Assembly (NCBI GenBank): GCA_030425205.1
Contig: JAUIAP010000002.1
Location: 310,001-374,000 of the forward strand
DNA: 64,000 nt
DNA from: Anaerolineae bacterium
GTDB lineage: Bacteria > Chloroflexota > Anaerolineae > Promineifilales > Promineifilaceae
Direction: 5' to 3'
Part shown: piece after piece, positions 1 to 11,300 of the stretch
Numbering within the stretch: position 1 is the first letter of the stretch
Layout: each line of letters opens with the position of its first letter
Translations under genes and position numbers: made by a program
The notes under the pieces: generated by a model
Told to the model about the DNA's origin: nothing
The model's input: the letters and a program-made list of their open reading frames with translations, nothing else
Databases searched by the model: none

Positions 1-1707
1 CTGGCACGTGTGCGCTTGGCGCAGATGACGGGGCAGCAAGCGCAGGGACAGTCCGACGCCGCCCGTATCACCTTCTCCGAAATGGAGAGTCTGCTTGACG
101 CCCAACGTTGGCCGGTGCAGTGGGTCGCCGCACAGCTACAGGCTGCCAGTTTGCAGCCATCCCCGCTCGCCACGTTGCAAGCTGCGCTCGCTGCGGCGCA
201 ACAGCTCGGACTGCCGACGCTCATCTACCGCGCGCATCAGCAGCTTGGACACGTCTATCTACACAATCATGATCCAGCCAACGCGCAACGTCATCTGACG
301 GCCGCCATCGACATCATCGAGAGTCTGCGTGGGACACTGGCCCATGAAATGGCTCTGACTGCCTTCTTGCGCGACAAGACGGGGGCATATGACGATCTGT
401 TGCAACTCTATCTCGCAAGCGGCGCAGAGGAAGAGGCATTTACGCTGGCAGAACGGGCAAAGTCACGCACGTTGGTCGATCTATTGACGGGTGTCATTGT
501 GCCGGCGGCAGCGTCAGATGAGCTGTTAAAATCGGCCGAAACCATCCAACTTGCCGCCCTGCAAGCCGACCTCAACGCAACCTACAATCAGTTTTTTGGC
601 AGCGACGAACCGCTGGCACAACTGCAAGCACGCGCCAAGCGACTTGAACAACAGATCGCGCAAATCAGATTACGAACCGAAGGCTCAAGACGCGTCAAAC
701 ATGCGGAACGTGTCGCTGAACGCTTTTCCAAAACGCCACTCGTTGCCTTTCACATTCTCAATGATGAAATTCTCGCCTTCGTTGCGTGGCAGGGGGAGCG
801 GCGCGTCGTGCGTCAGGTGGGCAGCGTCATCGTTGTCCGCCGCCTCTTGCAGCGTTTAGCGATGCAGTGGGATCGCTTTCGTGCAGGTACGCATTTTGCT
901 GAGCGTCATTTGCAACTGCTCGAACGTTCCGCCCGCAAAATTCTCCAAGACCTTTATGTCAATCTCGTTGCACCGCTCGCCGAACATCTACCCACAGATG
1001 GGGCATTGACAATTGTGCCGCACGGCTTGCTCCACCAAGTTCCCTTCCACGCCCTGCATGATGGGGCGACCTATCTGTTGGAAAAGTTTGAGATTGGCTA
1101 TGCGCCGAGCGTCACGGTGTGGGAACTGTGCCAGCAAAAGCCGCGTGTTGCAGGGCAGAATACGCTGGTAATTGGATCGGCCGATGATCTCATTCCGCTG
1201 GTCGCGGAGGAGGCAGCCCAGATCGGCGCGTTGCTTGATGCAACAGTGTTGCTCAATGAGGGGGCGACGATTCAGCAGGTGCGAGAGCGGATAGATTCGG
1301 CCGAAGTTGTTCATTTCGCCTGTCATGGACTTTTTCGCGCCGACAATCCGCTATTCTCCGCGCTCAAACTGCACGACGGTTGGCTGACTGCGGCCGATGT
1401 TATGCAATGCGATTTTTCCAACGCGCTGGTCACGCTCAGCGCGTGTGAGTCGGGACGCAGCACCGTTCTGCACGGCGATGAGGTGATCGGCTTGCCACGT
1501 GCATTTTTGAGCGCGGGCGCCGCAACGGTTGTCGTCAGTCTCTGGCTTGTTCCTGACGAAACAACGGGCGCGTTAATGCAGCAGTACTATCAGCAACTGC
1601 CGCGCACCAATCGCGCCGCCGCCCTGCGCAATGCCCAACTTGCACTAATGCAAACCCATCCTCACCCCTATTTTTGGGGTGCATTTGTGTCGATTGGACA
1701 GCGTTAA
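1..1707 (+). CDS. CHAT-domain (caspase-like) protein with TPR-like region, 5' end outside window
   Basis: The reading frame is open to the first base, so the gene begins upstream of the window; 568 codons are visible. The first ~150 residues are helical and Ala/Leu/Gln-rich, like TPR repeats (inference). The last ~330 residues are a CHAT domain: the motif HFACHG places the catalytic His at visible residue 442 and LSACESG places the catalytic Cys at residue 482, the caspase/separase-fold dyad. The end is typical (WGAFVSIGQR), so the C terminus is intact. CHAT proteases with TPR partners act as signalling or defence proteases (for example the gRAMP-associated TPR-CHAT), but stand-alone TPR-CHAT proteins are common in Chloroflexota and Cyanobacteria and mostly uncharacterised. 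No partner effector gene lies to its right. Confidence 0.85.
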   Translation: MARVRLAQMTGQQAQGQSDAARITFSEMESLLDAQRWPVQWVAAQLQAASLQPSPLATLQAALAAAQQLGLPTLIYRAHQQLGHVYLHNHDPANAQRHLTAAIDIIESLRGTLAHEMALTAFLRDKTGAYDDLLQLYLASGAEEEAFTLAERAKSRTLVDLLTGVIVPAAASDELLKSAETIQLAALQADLNATYNQFFGSDEPLAQLQARAKRLEQQIAQIRLRTEGSRRVKHAERVAERFSKTPLVAFHILNDEILAFVAWQGERRVVRQVGSVIVVRRLLQRLAMQWDRFRAGTHFAERHLQLLERSARKILQDLYVNLVAPLAEHLPTDGALTIVPHGLLHQVPFHALHDGATYLLEKFEIGYAPSVTVWELCQQKPRVAGQNTLVIGSADDLIPLVAEEAAQIGALLDATVLLNEGATIQQVRERIDSAEVVHFACHGLFRADNPLFSALKLHDGWLTAADVMQCDFSNALVTLSACESGRSTVLHGDEVIGLPRAFLSAGAATVVVSLWLVPDETTGALMQQYYQQLPRTNRAAALRNAQLALMQTHPHPYFWGAFVSIGQR

Positions 1708-2076
1708 ATCGGTAGTTCTACCACGAGGCTTCACCAAAATTCTATGGATATAGCCGCAGACCAACACGCGAAAAGTGTTCAAGCGGGTTGTTTGCAGTGC
1801 GTATCAATGCCCTTTGCATACCAATCTTTGTTTTTAACCATAGGTTTTCTATACAGTCCCTCGAAACCTCGTTGTCGTATTAGACTCATGACCGCAATGC
1901 AGAAACATTTCTACACTCAATACCAAAAAAATGTGTGGAATTCGCTCTATTAGTCAAAGATAAGAATATCGTAGTAGGAACCGAAAAAGGTACAGATTGG
2001 ATGTATTTTTTCAGGTATCAAGGTGCATCTATGGTATAGATATGGAACGAACCGTCATCAATCAAAAATAATCCCC
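1708..2076. other. Intergenic region, no gene supported
   Basis: This 369-bp spacer is more AT-rich than its neighbours. It contains a 69-codon open frame at 1744-1953 with no ribosome binding site and no recognisable protein character, which I do not accept as a gene. The promoter of the downstream subtilase gene should lie here; I could not fix hexamers with confidence. No repeat or TCGGCCGA motif was seen. Confidence 0.5.
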
Positions 2077-3348
2077 ATGAAACGATTTTTACTGCTTAGC
2101 CTCTTACTGCTCATTCTTGTCCCAACACTCGATGCAAGTGCAACGGGTCAAACTGATTTTGCCCCTAATCAGCTCGTTATCAAGGTGAAGCCACTGCTTG
2201 GCGATATCAATCTGATCCATGCCCTCTACGGCACAGACAATCACGTGCCACTCTACAATCGAATTGATACGTTCCTCGTGGACGTGCCGGCATTTTTGAA
2301 TATGGAGGTGGACGTCGTGCGCTTGGCCGCGACGATTTCGGCCGATCCAATGGTCGCCTATGCGGAGCCAAACTACACAAATAGTATGCCATATGATGGC
2401 AGCACAGATCGTATCTATGGTTGGGGTGGCAACGATTCGGCACCGATGCGGCAACAACATGTCGCTACTGATATTGCAAACGCACACGCCTATAGTCGTG
2501 GTGATGGCGTGATTGTGGCCGTATTGGACACGGGCGTTGATTTTTACCATCCAGAATTTGACGGTGTTCTGGATGTTATGAGCTATGACTTTGTTGATAA
2601 CGACCTGCTGCCGCAAGACGTGGCAAATGGGCGCGATGATGACGCAGACGGCTTGATTGATGAGGCATTCGGACACGGCACACATGTTGCTGGCGTGATT
2701 CGACAGGTGGCACCAGAATCGCTAATCATGGCATTGCGCGTCTTAGATTCAGACGGGCGTGGTGAAAATTTCGATGTTGCCAACGCGATTAGTTACGCCA
2801 TGTACAATGGTGCATCGGTGATCAACTTGAGTTTGGGCAGTCACCATGACTCAGCACTTTTGCGCGATGTCATCGAAGAGGCAACCTCGTTGGGTGTTGT
2901 TGTCGTTGCGGCAGCGGGTAATTTGAACAGTGATACCCCACAATATCCCGCCGCCTATTCATGTGCGATTGGCGTCGCTGCTGTTGGCGATTCCGATGTG
3001 AAATCGAGCTTCTCCAGCTACGGAGATTGGGTCGATATCGCCGCACCCGGCGAACAAATTTACAGCACCTTCCCCGATGGCAGCTACGCATGGTGGAGCG
3101 GCACGAGCATGGCGACCCCGCTCATCGCAGGGCAGGCCGCGTTGCTACTCGAACTCGATTTCTACATGAGTGTGGCAGAAATCGGTGAGCAGATCGCGTC
3201 TTCGTCAATCGATCTAAATCCACTCAACCCCGAATTTACCAATCAGCTTGGCGCGGGACGAATGGCAATTACAGAGAGCCTCAAACTGTTACAGTCGAGC
3301 GGGGCAACGCCAAAATCGCTGCACAATGGTTGCACCTACGCGGAATAA
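2077..3348 (+). CDS. Secreted subtilisin-like serine protease (peptidase S8)
   Basis: A 423-residue exported protease. Residues 1-23 form a signal peptide (MKRF followed by a run of leucines, cleavage near DASA). Residues ~25-105 look like an inhibitor/propeptide region. The catalytic triad is complete: Asp151 in VLDTGVD, His200 in GHGTHVAG and Ser344 in SGTSMATP; the oxyanion Asn lies in AAAGN. The open frame runs 18 codons further upstream, but the ATG at 2077 immediately precedes the signal peptide and is chosen. An Asp-rich loop (DNDLLPQDV..DDDADG) between Asp and His may bind calcium. A strong intrinsic terminator follows, so the gene is monocistronic. The natural substrate cannot be deduced. 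Confidence 0.93.
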   Translation: MKRFLLLSLLLLILVPTLDASATGQTDFAPNQLVIKVKPLLGDINLIHALYGTDNHVPLYNRIDTFLVDVPAFLNMEVDVVRLAATISADPMVAYAEPNYTNSMPYDGSTDRIYGWGGNDSAPMRQQHVATDIANAHAYSRGDGVIVAVLDTGVDFYHPEFDGVLDVMSYDFVDNDLLPQDVANGRDDDADGLIDEAFGHGTHVAGVIRQVAPESLIMALRVLDSDGRGENFDVANAISYAMYNGASVINLSLGSHHDSALLRDVIEEATSLGVVVVAAAGNLNSDTPQYPAAYSCAIGVAAVGDSDVKSSFSSYGDWVDIAAPGEQIYSTFPDGSYAWWSGTSMATPLIAGQAALLLELDFYMSVAEIGEQIASSSIDLNPLNPEFTNQLGAGRMAITESLKLLQSSGATPKSLHNGCTYAE

Positions 3349-3374
3349 TAAGCATTAGAACACAAACTTTTTAG

Positions 3375-3418
3375 GAGCGGGTTGATGACAACTATCATCA
3401 ACCCGCTCTTTGTTTGCT
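3375..3418 (+). terminator. Rho-independent terminator after subtilase gene
   Basis: GAGCGGGTTGATGA (3375-3388) pairs perfectly with TCATCAACCCGCTC (3395-3408), a 14-bp stem with a 6-nt loop, followed by a T-rich tract (3409-3422). Confidence 0.92.
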
Positions 3419-3452
3419 TTTCCCACACTATGATCCGTGCTATGCTTGACCT

Positions 3453-3746
3453 ATGATATTGGAACAGGCAGTCTTAGATGTGCGGTCTGGTCAAGTGACC
3501 GAATTTCTGTTGGCATTTGCGAATGCCGAGCCGATTATCGCCAGTATGGCTGGCTATCGTGGTCATACGCTGCATCGTTGCATCGAGTTGCCAAACCGTT
3601 TTCTACTGCTTGTCCAGTGGGAGAGGTTAGAAGATCATACGGTTGGGTTTCGGGAATCGGCCGAATATCAACAATGGCGCGCCCTGCTTCACCACTTCTA
3701 TGATCCATTCCCAACTGTTCATCACTACGAGCTGATGAGCGGTTAA
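3453..3746 (+). CDS. Antibiotic biosynthesis monooxygenase (ABM)-fold protein
   Basis: A 97-residue protein beginning MILEQAVLDV. It has the pattern of the small dimeric ferredoxin-like ABM family: N-terminal beta strand (ILEQAVLDVR), helix (EFLLAFANAEPIIASMAGY), strand ending in FLLLVQWERLEDH, and the characteristic FRESAEYQQWRALLHHFYDP segment. Family members include quinol monooxygenase YgiN and heme-degrading IsdG; which chemistry applies here is unknown. It lies between a terminator and the DUF6391 gene 11 bp downstream, so the two are probably cotranscribed. There is no link to the PKS/NRPS genes, which are on the other strand 1.6 kb away. Confidence 0.75.
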   Translation: MILEQAVLDVRSGQVTEFLLAFANAEPIIASMAGYRGHTLHRCIELPNRFLLLVQWERLEDHTVGFRESAEYQQWRALLHHFYDPFPTVHHYELMSG

Positions 3747-3757
3747 TCTCAACAAAT

Positions 3758-4330
3758 ATGCTCAATAAAACACTTAGTCGCATCCGCCGCAATCATGGGC
3801 TCGAACACGCGACAATCCACATGCTCAGTGCCAAACATCAAAACTTTAGCGCACAGGGCAATAGCAATCAGCGCGGCTTCTATCTCAACATCTACGGCGA
3901 TCACATCACAGAAGACCATATCGCCGCTGCCGTCAATGAGGCGTTCACGCGCATGAAGGCGGGCGAACACAATCTCGCCATTCACCCCAACTGCGGCACC
4001 GTTCTCCTCACGACGGCAACCATGACCACGATTGCCGCCCAAGCAGCCTTTAGCGTGGAACAGCTGCGCCAACAAACCGTGCGCAACGACAGAAATGTGT
4101 TGATCGGTGGCCTGCCGAGCGCAATTCTCGCCTCCGTCGTTGCCCTCATCATGTCGCGCCCAGTCGGACTGCATTTGCAAGAGAAGTACACGACCGAAGG
4201 GGATCTCGGCGCGATGGAGCTGCTCCAAATCAAACAGATTAAGCCCAACCTCATCACACGCATCTTTCAATTGCTCCTGACGGACGGCAAGAAAAAGCCA
4301 AAGTCGTTCTTTATCGAAACAACGAATTAG
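3758..4330 (+). CDS. DUF6391 family protein, putative membrane protein
   Basis: A 190-residue protein. The signature RRNHGLEHATIHML near residue 10, GFYLNIYGD around residue 43 and LAIHPNCGT around residue 73 match my recollection of the DUF6391 family of Cyanobacteria and Chloroflexota (HALEHAT ... AVHPRCGT). The conserved His, Glu and Cys residues could bind metal, but no function is established. Residues ~85-100 and ~120-137 (GGLPSAILASVVALIMS) are hydrophobic and may be membrane segments. It sits 11 bp after the ABM protein and 59 bp before holA. Confidence 0.65.
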   Translation: MLNKTLSRIRRNHGLEHATIHMLSAKHQNFSAQGNSNQRGFYLNIYGDHITEDHIAAAVNEAFTRMKAGEHNLAIHPNCGTVLLTTATMTTIAAQAAFSVEQLRQQTVRNDRNVLIGGLPSAILASVVALIMSRPVGLHLQEKYTTEGDLGAMELLQIKQIKPNLITRIFQLLLTDGKKKPKSFFIETTN

Positions 4331-4389
4331 CGAACAGATAGCGGTAAACAGCCCTCAATCCAAATCTGTTTACCGCGCCACCGCCTACT

Positions 4390-5343
4390 GTGTTTTACCT
4401 TTTTCACGGCGACGACAGCTACAGCAAAAAACAGACGCTCGACCAGTTGGTTGCCAAACAAGGCGACCCGCAGATGGTTGAACTCAACACCACCAAGCTC
4501 GACGGCAAAGGCTTGCACATGGATGAAATCATCCAAGCGTGCAACGCTATGCCGTTTCTGGCGCGTGTGCGTTTGGTGTTGGTCGATAACTATTTGGGGA
4601 ACAAACCAGATAAAAAAGATCTCGATGAGCTGGTGGGCTATCTGCCAGAGATGCCAGATTTTACGCGGCTGATTTTCTTGGAAAACAAGGCGATCTCCGC
4701 CAAAAACAAGTTGCATAAATTGGCACTGAGTGACAAGAAAGGGTATGTGAAACTGTTTGAAAAGCCAAAGGGCAACGACATCAATCGTTGGATTCGTCAG
4801 GCGGTAAAAGAGCGCGGGGGTGAAATCGCGCCACGTGCGATCGGGCTGTTGGCGATGAATGTCGGGAATGATTTACAGGCTTTGGAAAACGAGGTTGAAA
4901 AACTGACCCTCTATAAAGCGGGGGAGTTGATTCAAGCGGGAGATGTCGAGAAATTAGGGGTATTTTCGGCCGATGCCAATATCTTTGAACTCGTCGACGC
5001 GCTCGGAAGCCGCAACGGCAAGAAAGCGGTTACGCTGTTGCAACAAAGTCTCAGTGAAGGCGCGGAACCATTTCAGCTATTTGCCATGATTGTGCGCCAA
5101 TTCCGGCTCATCATTCAGGCGAAAGAGTGTGCCGAAAATGGTCTGCGCCCCGATGAGATTGCCAAAGTCGTCGGCATGCACCCATTCGTCGCAAAGAAGG
5201 TTCATAAACAGGCCCAGAGCTTTTCACTCGACCAGCTCAAACGCATTTACGACTATCTGCTCAACATCGATATCGATGCAAAAACGGGCAAAATGGAGAT
5301 CGACACCGCTCTCAATCTGCTCGTTACAAGTTTGGCAAACTAA
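4390..5343 (+). CDS. holA: DNA polymerase III subunit delta
   Basis: A 317-residue protein starting at GTG. The start MFYLFHGDDSY is the typical N terminus of HolA, followed by the AAA+-like region (LVLVDNYL, DFTRLIFLENKAISAKNKLHK) and the C-terminal collar domain (FQLFAMIVRQFRLIIQAKE, and LDQLKRIYDYLLNIDIDAKTG). Delta is the clamp-loader subunit that opens the beta sliding clamp. The length is normal. No strong Shine-Dalgarno sequence precedes the GTG; the start is fixed by conservation of the first strand. It ends 16 bp from the convergent PKS/NRPS gene, with no clear terminator between. Confidence 0.93.
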   Translation: MFYLFHGDDSYSKKQTLDQLVAKQGDPQMVELNTTKLDGKGLHMDEIIQACNAMPFLARVRLVLVDNYLGNKPDKKDLDELVGYLPEMPDFTRLIFLENKAISAKNKLHKLALSDKKGYVKLFEKPKGNDINRWIRQAVKERGGEIAPRAIGLLAMNVGNDLQALENEVEKLTLYKAGELIQAGDVEKLGVFSADANIFELVDALGSRNGKKAVTLLQQSLSEGAEPFQLFAMIVRQFRLIIQAKECAENGLRPDEIAKVVGMHPFVAKKVHKQAQSFSLDQLKRIYDYLLNIDIDAKTGKMEIDTALNLLVTSLAN

Positions 5344-5359
5344 TCCCGTCATGCGCTAA

Positions 5360-8300
5360 CTACGTCGTCGTTTCCAAGTTGCGCCGCAACTTTTCACCCA
5401 ACACTTCGACATGCGGCTTTTTCAAAAGCGTTGCATGTGTCCCCGTCACGTCTTCAAAATTGACTTGCCCCGTTGTCAGCTCACCCCATTTCGCGTGAAT
5501 CCCTTCATCGTAAAGCTGTAGATACTCCTCGCTCCGAAAAATCGTCATTGGGCCATGATACCCGTTTGAAATGACGTATTTTTCATACGCTTCTGCATGG
5601 GCTTGACGCATTTTGCTGATACGTTGCGCCTGTTTGCTACCAAAGCGATAGAGTAACTTACTCTCAAGCTGGATTTGTGTTTGCCACGCCAATGCGTGGA
5701 TCAAGCGACGGTCGCGCAAGTAGTACCACATCCGTTTTGCGCCATAGGTAATCGGATTTTCGCTGGGCGGTTCGTAATTTGGTGCAGGGCTATCGACAAT
5801 GGCCAAAAGCTCAATTTTCTCGCCCATGGCCTCTAGCTGCTTCGCCATTTCATAGGCGACAACTGCTCCCGCGCAATGTCCGCCAAGCAGGTATGGTCCA
5901 TGCGGTTGAATCTGTTTGATTTCGTCGATGTAAGCAGTTGCCATCTCTTCAATCGACGCTTGAATTTCACGCTCGTCGTTCAATCCGCGTGGTTGGATGC
6001 CATAGAAGGGGCGATCGGGGTCAAGATGGTCGCCCAATGCCTCAAAGGCGAGAATGCTTTCCATGTATGCGCCGACGTGGAAGAACGGCGTTTTGTGCCC
6101 TTTCGGCCGAATTGGAACCAACGCATTCCAATCTGGCTCCCACCCCTCATCGCGCAACATCTCTGCCAACTGTGCCACCGTCGGCGCAGAAAAGAGCGTC
6201 GCCAATGGCAACTTTTTGCCAAACTGGTCTTCGATCTGTTGGAACAGGCGCAATGCCATCAATGAGTGTCCCCCCATATCGAAGAAATCATCATGAATGC
6301 CAATCGCTGGTACTTTTAACACCTCAGCAATTAGCTCGGCCAGTTGGCGTTCGAGCGCATCACGTGGCGCACCCGCGTTGGTCTGTTTGCGCCCTCCTAT
6401 GCGTACGATTGGCACGGGTAGCACAGCGCGATTGATTTTGCCATTGGGCGTTGTCGGCAGTTCGGGCAGCATCACGTAGGCAGATGGCACCATATAATTT
6501 GGCACAAAGCGCCGCAGGAAGCCGCGCAGCTCTTCGGCCGATGGCTCGTTGCCACCTTTACGCAGGACGCAATAGGCAACGATTCGTTTATCGAGTTCCT
6601 CATCCTCACGAATCTGCACAACAGCCTGATCGATCGCCTCATGTGCGATCAAGCCCGCCTCAATCTCGCCCAACTCAATCCGCAAGCCGCGTAATTTGAC
6701 TTGGTGATCGATTCGGCCGATAAATTCGATCCCGCCCCACTTATTCCAGCGCACATAGTCACCCGTGCGGTAATAGCTTAGCTTGCTCCCCGCCTTTTGC
6801 GGGAGAGGGGCTTGGGGGGAAGGGTTTTGTACAAATTTTTCTTTTGTTAATTTCGGCCGATTCCAATACCCGCTGCCAACCTGCACCCCGCCAATCCACA
6901 ACTCCCCTTGCACCCCAACTGGCACAGGCACGCCACGCTCGTTCAACACCTGCATCTGCATGTTGCTGATCGGCTTTCCAATCGGTGTCGTAGCCATCCC
7001 CGCACGCTTGTCACGCGCATTCCATGCCAACACCATCACCGTCGTCTCCGATGGCCCATAGATGTTGTCAAGGCGCGTATTGGGCAACATGCGGAAAAAT
7101 TCATCGCGCAAATCTTCAGGAAACGTTTCGCCGCCCACACAGACAACTTTGAGCGTGCTTGCACACTTTTCTAAGGCCCGATTTTGCATCAACATTCGCA
7201 ACTGCGTCGGCACTAAGAAGGTGTTTGTCACCTTTTCCTGCTTCATAAGTTCAGTCAAATAGACGCTGTCTTTTTCACCGCCAGGCTTGGCGGCAACGAC
7301 GCGCCCACCACTGACGAGCGGGGTCAAAATTTCCCACGATGCCGCATCAAATCCAAAGGGTGCCTTGAGCAACATGCCATCTTTTTCGCCCAATCCATAG
7401 TGACGCGGATACCATTGAATAAAGTTCGCCAACGCGCGCTGCGAGAGCATCGCCCCTTTCGGCCGACCCGTTGAACCACTGGTGTAGATAATCAACGCGA
7501 TGTCATCCGCAGTCACCGTCTGCGTCAGCGGCTCCTCAGAACAGCTTTCGATCACGTCCCAATCCCGATCAATAAACAAGATATTGCGGGCATTTTCCTC
7601 TGGCTCCCCGCTCTCTTCGGGGGTGAGAGCTTCTTCTAACGCTTCCTGCGAAATCAATAACTTCGCATCGCTATCCTCAAGAATAAACGCAACGCGCTCC
7701 GCCGGATAGTCGGGTGCAAGCGGCACATAGGTCGCGCCTGCCTTCAAGACCCCTAAAACAGCGATCCCCATGTCGAGCGACCGTTCCAAAAATAACCCCA
7801 CGCGATCCCCGCGACCAACGCCCTGTTCGCGCAAATAGTGGGCCAACATGTTGGCACAGCGATCGAGCGTGCGATATGAAAGTTTGTCCGTTTCAAAGAC
7901 CCATGCCGTCGCATTTGGTGTGCGCCGCGCTTGCTCTGCAATCAGTTCATGCACCAATGCCGTTGGGTCGCTGTCAAATGCGGTGTCATTCCACTTGGCA
8001 ATTTGAGCCTGTTGCCGATTGCTCAACACGTTGAAATCACCCACCGCACGCTCTGGCACGCTGGCGATCTCACGCAGGAGCGTCTCAAAATGTTCGAGCC
8101 ATTGTGCAATCGTCTCTTCATCATACAGATCGCTGTTGTAGTCAAAATCAGCTTTAAGCGTTGTCCCTTCCTCGTATAGGTTTAGGAACATCTCCCAGTT
8201 GATCGCCTGTTTTGGCACTTCGCGGATCTCTGTTTCTAAGCCGACCAACGGCTTTGGCGGCAATTTGCGATCAAGATTAAAGACCGTTTCGACGAGTGGC

Positions 8301-11300
8301 GACCGGGAAGGATCACGTGGGATGTTGAGTTCGCGCACGAGCGTGCCAAACGTGACGGGCTGATGTTCTTGCGCGTCCAAAAAGCTGTTGCGTACATCAC
8401 TCAGCAGCGTATTGAAGGGGGTGTCGCTGGCAAAACGGCTGCGCAACGGCACAATGTTGACACAATGACCAACGAGATTATCCATCCCTGCCAACGCTTG
8501 CCCCGCCAGCGGAATGCCCACCACGATGTCGCTCTGATTGGTTAACCGATGCAGCAGCACATTGTAGGCGGTCAGCAGCAGGATAAACAGGCTCGATTTT
8601 TGGCGTTTCGCCGTTGCACGCACCGCCTCGATCACGTCCGCGTCAAATTCAAAATGAAACGACGTGCCGTTGTACGTCTTCTTGCTCGGACGTGGGCGAT
8701 CTGTCGGCAGGTCGAGAACGGGAGGCTGTTCGGCAAACTGCTCGCGCCAGTAGCTGACCGCCTCTGTTGATTTTTCGGCCGATTCCCATTTTACATAGTC
8801 ACGGTAGCGGTCGGCTGGCTCCCATTCAACCGGAACCCCCTCAACCAACGCATTGTAACTATCACGGATTTCGTCGATTATGATGACGGCCGACCATCCA
8901 TCATAGACGATGTGATGCGCCGTCCAGTGGAAGACGTGTTCCGTTTCGCTTATTTTATATAGCGTGGCGCGGACGAGCGGGCCATGCACCAAATCAAACG
9001 GCGTCCCGAGCGTTTTGGTCATCAGATGATCTAATTCTGCCTCTGGGCTGCCCATGTCAGTTAGGTCAACGAACGGGATGGAGATGTGGGCATGGCCGGT
9101 CTGGCCGTCTGGATCGGCCGATAATCGTTGCCATTCACCCGCTGGCGAAAAACGATGATGCAGTGCCGAATGACGCTGGATAACCGCCTGCGCTGATTGG
9201 CGCAAGAGTGCTGGGTGAAGCGAACCCCGCAGGCGGAGACTAAAAGACTCGTTATAGGGCAGCGATGCTTTCTCGTCCATCTGCGCTGCCAACCAAATTT
9301 CTTGTTGTGCCTCCGTCAGCGGCATTGGCTCCCGCACATCAGGTGGCGGCGCAGGCAAGAATCCCGCTGCCTGTAGCTCGATCACGCTCTGCTTAATCGC
9401 ATTCTTGATAAACGCAATGTCCGCATCTGTATGCTCAATCGAGAAGAAGCAATTTTGATGGAATGTAAAAACGTAGACTCCCTTTTCCAACAGGTGATAG
9501 AACAGCAAATCATAGAACTGAATGTCGCTTGCCACTTCAAACCGGAACCACGAACTGTAGTGGTTGATTTCGATTGGTACGGCCCGTTGCTTGAAAAAGC
9601 CGTTCATCTCGTTTGCAAACGCCGTCATTTTGTCGTTGACGCGCTGCTGGAGTCCCGAACCCTGCTGCTTGATATAGGTCAGAACCGCCTTTGCCGCCGC
9701 CATCGCCATTGGATGACGCACAAACGTCCCTGCAAAGAATGTCAGCGGTGCCTCTGGCACGCTCTCGTCGCCGTATTGCCAGAATCCGCCGTCGATGCCG
9801 TCCATAAACTTCGCCTTGCCCGCCACTGCACCGATTGGAATACCGCCACCGATGATCTTGCCGTAACAAAGCAGGTCGGGCTGTACGCCGTAGATCTCTT
9901 GCATCCCGCGCGGGTGGACACGGAAACCCGTAATCACCTCATCGAAGATAAGCGCGCACTCCGCTTCTGACGTAATTTTTCGTAGTTCTTGGATGAATAA
10001 TTTCGGCCGATTATTTGGATGCCGACTTTGCACCGTCTCAACCAAAACAGCTGCTAGTTCATCTTTATGTTCCCGAATAAAATCGAGCGAGGCTGGGTCG
10101 CCATACTCCAAAATATAGCTGTTCTTGACCGCATCTTTTGTGATGCCGGGTGCGGCTGGCAGCGTCGCCAGTTCACCACGCATCACCTGCGGACGCGCCA
10201 GCACCTCGTCAAACGTGCCGTGATAGTCACCGCTGAAGTAGACGATTTTCTCGCGCCCCGTTGCCGTCCGCGCCATGCGAATCGCCGCCATAATCGCTTC
10301 CGAACCGGTATTGCAAAAGCTCACACGTTCGACGTTCACCAGCTCCTGCAACATCCGCGACACTTCGCCCGCCGTCTTGCTTTGGGGGCCGATCTCGATC
10401 CCCTTATCAAGCTGCTCGCGCACCGCATCCGTCACAAAATCGGGGGAATGTCCCAAAAAGCTGACCCCGAACCCCATTGTGATATCAACATATTTGTTGC
10501 CATCGACATCCCAAACATACGCGCCCTTTGAACGCTCCGTCACAATTTGGTAGACCAGCTCTTTCCACGTTTGGCGGAATGCGGCAATCGTGCGCGGGTC
10601 GGCCTGCACATCTCGATATTGTTGGGCGTGAGTTTTTGATGTCGGCGTTTTTTTCGTCAGCCGCTGGGTCAAATCATCTAAATGCGCCTGCTGGAGCGGT
10701 GTCAAATCCCCATCTTTGCCCTTTTTGACCTCTTTATAGGGTCCAAAACGCTTGTTGCTCACGTTTTGCGTCGCCGTATAGTTTGGTGCTTTCGGCAGCT
10801 TGGATTTTGGCGCTGCAACTTTAGCGGTTGGCTTGCTCACGCTGGCATTTTGTGGGTTTGCAACTTGCACCTCGGGACTCGCAACTTGTGCCTGCTCAGT
10901 GGGAACGGGTTGCTGAAACGCCACAGGCTGTTGCTGCTGCATCATCATCTGCATCAACATCATCTGCTGCTGCATCATCATTTGCAACATCATCTGATTG
11001 TTATTGCCTTGCATTGGCATCTGCATCGGTTGCTGCGGCATCGGCATTTGTGGCATCTGCATCGGCTGATGCGTCATTTGTGGCTGCGGTGGGTGATAGC
11101 CGTTGCTCGACGCGCCATGACCATTCTCTGCCGCTGTCGCCACCATTGGCTGTGGCGCAGCCATTTTCTGTTGACTGCCAACGGCCACCTGTTGAGTGAC
11201 GACAGGTTCATCCGCAAACTGCTCGGCTGGCAACTTCTCTTCCAATAGCGTCGTCAGCGCATTTGGCGTGTCCACATCTTCGAGCAGCCGACGAAATTTG

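Noticed and set aside
1744..1953. 69-codon open frame in the spacer before the subtilase gene
   Set aside because: No ribosome binding site, no domain or signal-like character, and composition like the AT-rich spacer.
3453..3746. ABM-fold gene as a tailoring enzyme of the PKS/NRPS cluster
   Set aside because: It lies on the opposite strand, 1.6 kb away and behind DUF6391 and holA, so no operon link exists.
10682..11248. 188-codon plus-strand open frame, His/Leu-rich
   Set aside because: Antisense of the Met/Gln linker of the PKS/NRPS gene; low complexity only.
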